8,141 bases of DNA from contig JAADYY010000567.1 in NCBI GenBank assembly GCA_010092805.1, forward strand, positions 1 to 8,141. The letters are read 5' to 3'. This DNA is from Chloroflexota bacterium. Lineage in GTDB: Bacteria; Chloroflexota; Anaerolineae; Aggregatilineales; Phototrophicaceae. Of the stretch, positions 6,297 through 8,141 are shown in pieces; within the stretch, counting starts at the first letter, position 1, and each line of letters opens with the position of its first letter. The translations under genes were made by a program, and so were the position numbers. Under the pieces are notes generated by a model that was given only the letters and a program-made list of their open reading frames with translations, was not told where the DNA came from and ran no database searches.

Positions 6297-8096
6297 CTAA
6301 TTCAGCCCCGCAGCCGAATCGGCAGCACTCATCAGATGCTCCGACCCACGCTGATTGATCGGCAGGCGCTGACGCATACGCCCCACCTCACGCTCCAGAA
6401 TCCGCTTCAAGATCGCAATCGCCGTCGCATACGTCGGATCAACCCCAGTATAGCTGAGGCTGCGCGCGCCCAGATTCTCGCCCGGCTTCAACGGCGTATC
6501 TGACGCATAATGTAACACGCCAACCTCGAAGGGCGCGCTGTATAAATTGACGATCTCGTTATATGGGTGGCGCTGCGGGCGCACGGCCTCATACACCGAC
6601 GACAGATACGGCCCGGCTTCCATCTCGATGACGGTATAGCCTTCGTGATAGAAAACACTCATGTAGCGGGAATTTTGCAAAAATGTACCACGCGCACTGA
6701 TCGCTTTTTGGTTGTCCAGCACCATACCATACGTCAGGTAAGGCGCAATATCCTGCGCGGAGAAGCAGTTGTTGAACAGGTAGGTATTCTGCGAGTGCTC
6801 ATCATGCACCACATTCGAGATCGTCACGTCGCCAATGCGCCCATTGAGGGTGGCGGCCTTGCCCATCACGTAAATCCCCAAAACGCGCTGAACACCTTCG
6901 GTCAGCCGCGCAAGCAGTTCATACGCCCCCAGCCCCAACGGATAATCGATATTGACGATCAGCGCGTCGCTTTGATGGACAAATTCATAGTCGCGCTCGT
7001 CGCACAAGCGTGGGTCGAGCCAATCTGAGCGCAGCTTGTTGATTTCGATCACCTGCGTTTCCAGATCAAAGCCGTGCCGGCTCGACACCCGGTGAATACC
7101 GATCTCCCATTCATTTGCGCGCAGTTGATCACGGATGGATCGATCACTGTCTTGCAGATATTTCTTGAGCACATAATAGAGAAAGTTGTTTTTGCGGGTG
7201 GTGTTGGTCTCTTGCTGCTGCATTTGGCGGTACTCAGCCAACAAAGCTTCGTGCCCGCGCGCCTCGATGTAATTGATCAAGCGCTGTTCTTCACGCAGCG
7301 CGTAGCCTGTCAGCAAATTGACCAGCGAATGTGTGTTGCTGGAAACAAAGTAGACCGGGCGTTCGCCCAAACCGACCGAGTCCGGCAGTTGTGCGTGCAG
7401 TTCGTCCCACCATTGGGCCGTCGCCCGCCGGTAATCCGCCTGCGACCCCGCGATCAAGCGCACCCCGATCTGTTTGCGCTCGCGCGAAATCGCGGTCAGG
7501 TTAGCGACGAACTGTTCGCCCCATGCCTGCGCCAGCCGCCCCAGATCATCCGCTTCCAACCGCAGCGCGCCGGACAGCATCGCCACTTCGGCTTCCGTCA
7601 GTGGGGATTTACGGTCGCGGTGCTGGCTCAAAAACAATTTGGTGACCTCGCCTTGCAGCAGTGCGTTCAGCTTGTTCCACTCGATCTGGTAAGCCGTCAG
7701 CATCGGGATCAAATCGTCAATGTCGGAGCGGCTGACGATGAACGCAGCAAGAATGTGTTGGCCGTCAAAGTGCATACGCCGCCGCCGACCAGATGCGTAG
7801 GTGCGCTCCCACTGCGTCACCGCGTAGCCTGCACCTAGAAATGATTTCTCCGACTGACCGAGAATCACGACATCAACGTTGGGCATACACGGCGGCAGCC
7901 GCAAGCTTGTGTACACCAACGCCGAAACATCCGGCTCTGGGCTGCTGGATTGCACATGCAGCGACGAGTCCATCGCCATGTGGGTTTCGACCAACGTCTC
8001 CAACTGGATCATATGACTGGAGCGCAGCAGCGAGTAGTACGTCCGCATGTACAGTTCAATTTCTTCGCTGCCAGTCTTGGGCACCGTCCGGTCCAT
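6297..8096 (-). CDS. Uncharacterised 599-aa protein; C-terminal part possibly nucleoside phosphorylase-like
   Basis: I do not recognise this family with certainty. It is soluble, with no signal peptide or membrane segment. Numbering is from the ATG at 8096. Residues about 1-170 are mixed; 171-300 are strongly helical (EADDLGRLAQAWGEQF, YALREEQRLINYIEARGHEAL). A basic or polar stretch QQQETNTTRKNNFLYYVLKKY follows at about 293-313. The last 230 residues look like a separate a/b domain: DALIVNIDYPLG (377-388), VLGIYVMGKAATLNGRIGDV (405-424), NTYLFNN (437-443) and VIEMEAGPY (489-497). Known: purine nucleoside phosphorylases and nucleosidases have a Gly-rich start-of-sheet, an xxGDV/I turn and a (V/E)MEA motif whose Glu binds ribose. 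The matching pieces here suggest that fold, but this is inference. The first gene of the probable operon, it is 31 bases before a purine hydroxylase subunit, which fits a role in purine or nucleoside use. The frame could start at ATG 8117, but only ATG 8096 has a Shine-Dalgarno sequence. Confidence 0.8.
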   Translation of the reverse strand: MDRTVPKTGSEEIELYMRTYYSLLRSSHMIQLETLVETHMAMDSSLHVQSSSPEPDVSALVYTSLRLPPCMPNVDVVILGQSEKSFLGAGYAVTQWERTYASGRRRRMHFDGQHILAAFIVSRSDIDDLIPMLTAYQIEWNKLNALLQGEVTKLFLSQHRDRKSPLTEAEVAMLSGALRLEADDLGRLAQAWGEQFVANLTAISRERKQIGVRLIAGSQADYRRATAQWWDELHAQLPDSVGLGERPVYFVSSNTHSLVNLLTGYALREEQRLINYIEARGHEALLAEYRQMQQQETNTTRKNNFLYYVLKKYLQDSDRSIRDQLRANEWEIGIHRVSSRHGFDLETQVIEINKLRSDWLDPRLCDERDYEFVHQSDALIVNIDYPLGLGAYELLARLTEGVQRVLGIYVMGKAATLNGRIGDVTISNVVHDEHSQNTYLFNNCFSAQDIAPYLTYGMVLDNQKAISARGTFLQNSRYMSVFYHEGYTVIEMEAGPYLSSVYEAVRPQRHPYNEIVNLYSAPFEVGVLHYASDTPLKPGENLGARSLSYTGVDPTYATAIAILKRILEREVGRMRQRLPINQRGSEHLMSAADSAAGLN

Positions 8097-8102
8097 GAAG
8101 AT

Positions 8103-8108
8103 CTCCTC
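8103..8108 (-). promoter_or_regulatory. Shine-Dalgarno GAGGAG deciding the start of the unknown gene
   Basis: On the minus strand GAGGAG lies 6 bases before ATG 8096. The ATG at 8117 has no purine-rich site in the 24 bases that remain to the window edge, and choosing it would put this site inside the gene. The promoter of the operon, if it starts here, is beyond the window. Confidence 0.75.
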
Positions 8109-8141
8109 AAAACTCATGCTTAGCTGGGCGTGGGTTCACAC

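Noticed and set aside
7074..7838. Plus-strand open frame (254 codons) opposite the unknown 599-residue gene
   Set aside because: I considered it because the minus-strand gene is itself unfamiliar. The minus frame is much longer, has a Shine-Dalgarno sequence, normal composition and operon spacing; the plus frame has none of these.

Overview
The window is GC-rich bacterial DNA with two transcription blocks that converge near 2620-2660. A Chloroflexota (Anaerolineae/Chloroflexia-like) host is my best guess. It rests on the overall feel of the proteins and on the xanthine-dehydrogenase/YqeC-MocA grouping. There is no rRNA or marker gene here, so this is weak.

Left edge (1-90): what looks like the 3' end of an IS200/IS605-type (TnpB) element. 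It holds a perfect 8-bp hairpin and, before it, two crossing stems, as in the 3' scaffold of an omega RNA. A gene-free stretch follows (91-309), with two inverted repeats. Plus strand: a 78-codon gene of unknown function (323-559), then a 662-codon potassium channel (629-2617) with a TIGYGD selectivity filter and two complete RCK_N/RCK_C modules in one chain. The two genes share a reading frame, separated by one TAG and 23 open codons.

Minus strand (8096 down to 2665): three closely spaced genes that probably form one operon, continuing or starting just past the right edge. In transcription order they are: a 599-residue protein of unknown family whose C-terminal third has features reminiscent of nucleoside phosphorylases/nucleosidases; a molybdenum-cofactor subunit of a xanthine dehydrogenase-type hydroxylase; and a fusion of YqeC (P-loop hydroxylase-maturation protein) with MocA (molybdopterin cytidylyltransferase). 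The fusion would finish the cofactor used by the hydroxylase. The hydroxylase's FAD and 2Fe-2S subunits are not in the window. If the first protein acts on nucleosides, the cluster would be a purine nucleoside-to-base-to-oxidised-base route; that is a hypothesis.

The starts of two minus-strand genes should be moved inward to ATGs that have a GAGGAG Shine-Dalgarno sequence (6265 and 8096). The most interesting items are the uncharacterised 599-residue protein, the insertion in the first RCK domain of the channel, the YqeC-MocA fusion, the shortened hydroxylase subunit, and the TnpB-type element end at the left edge.
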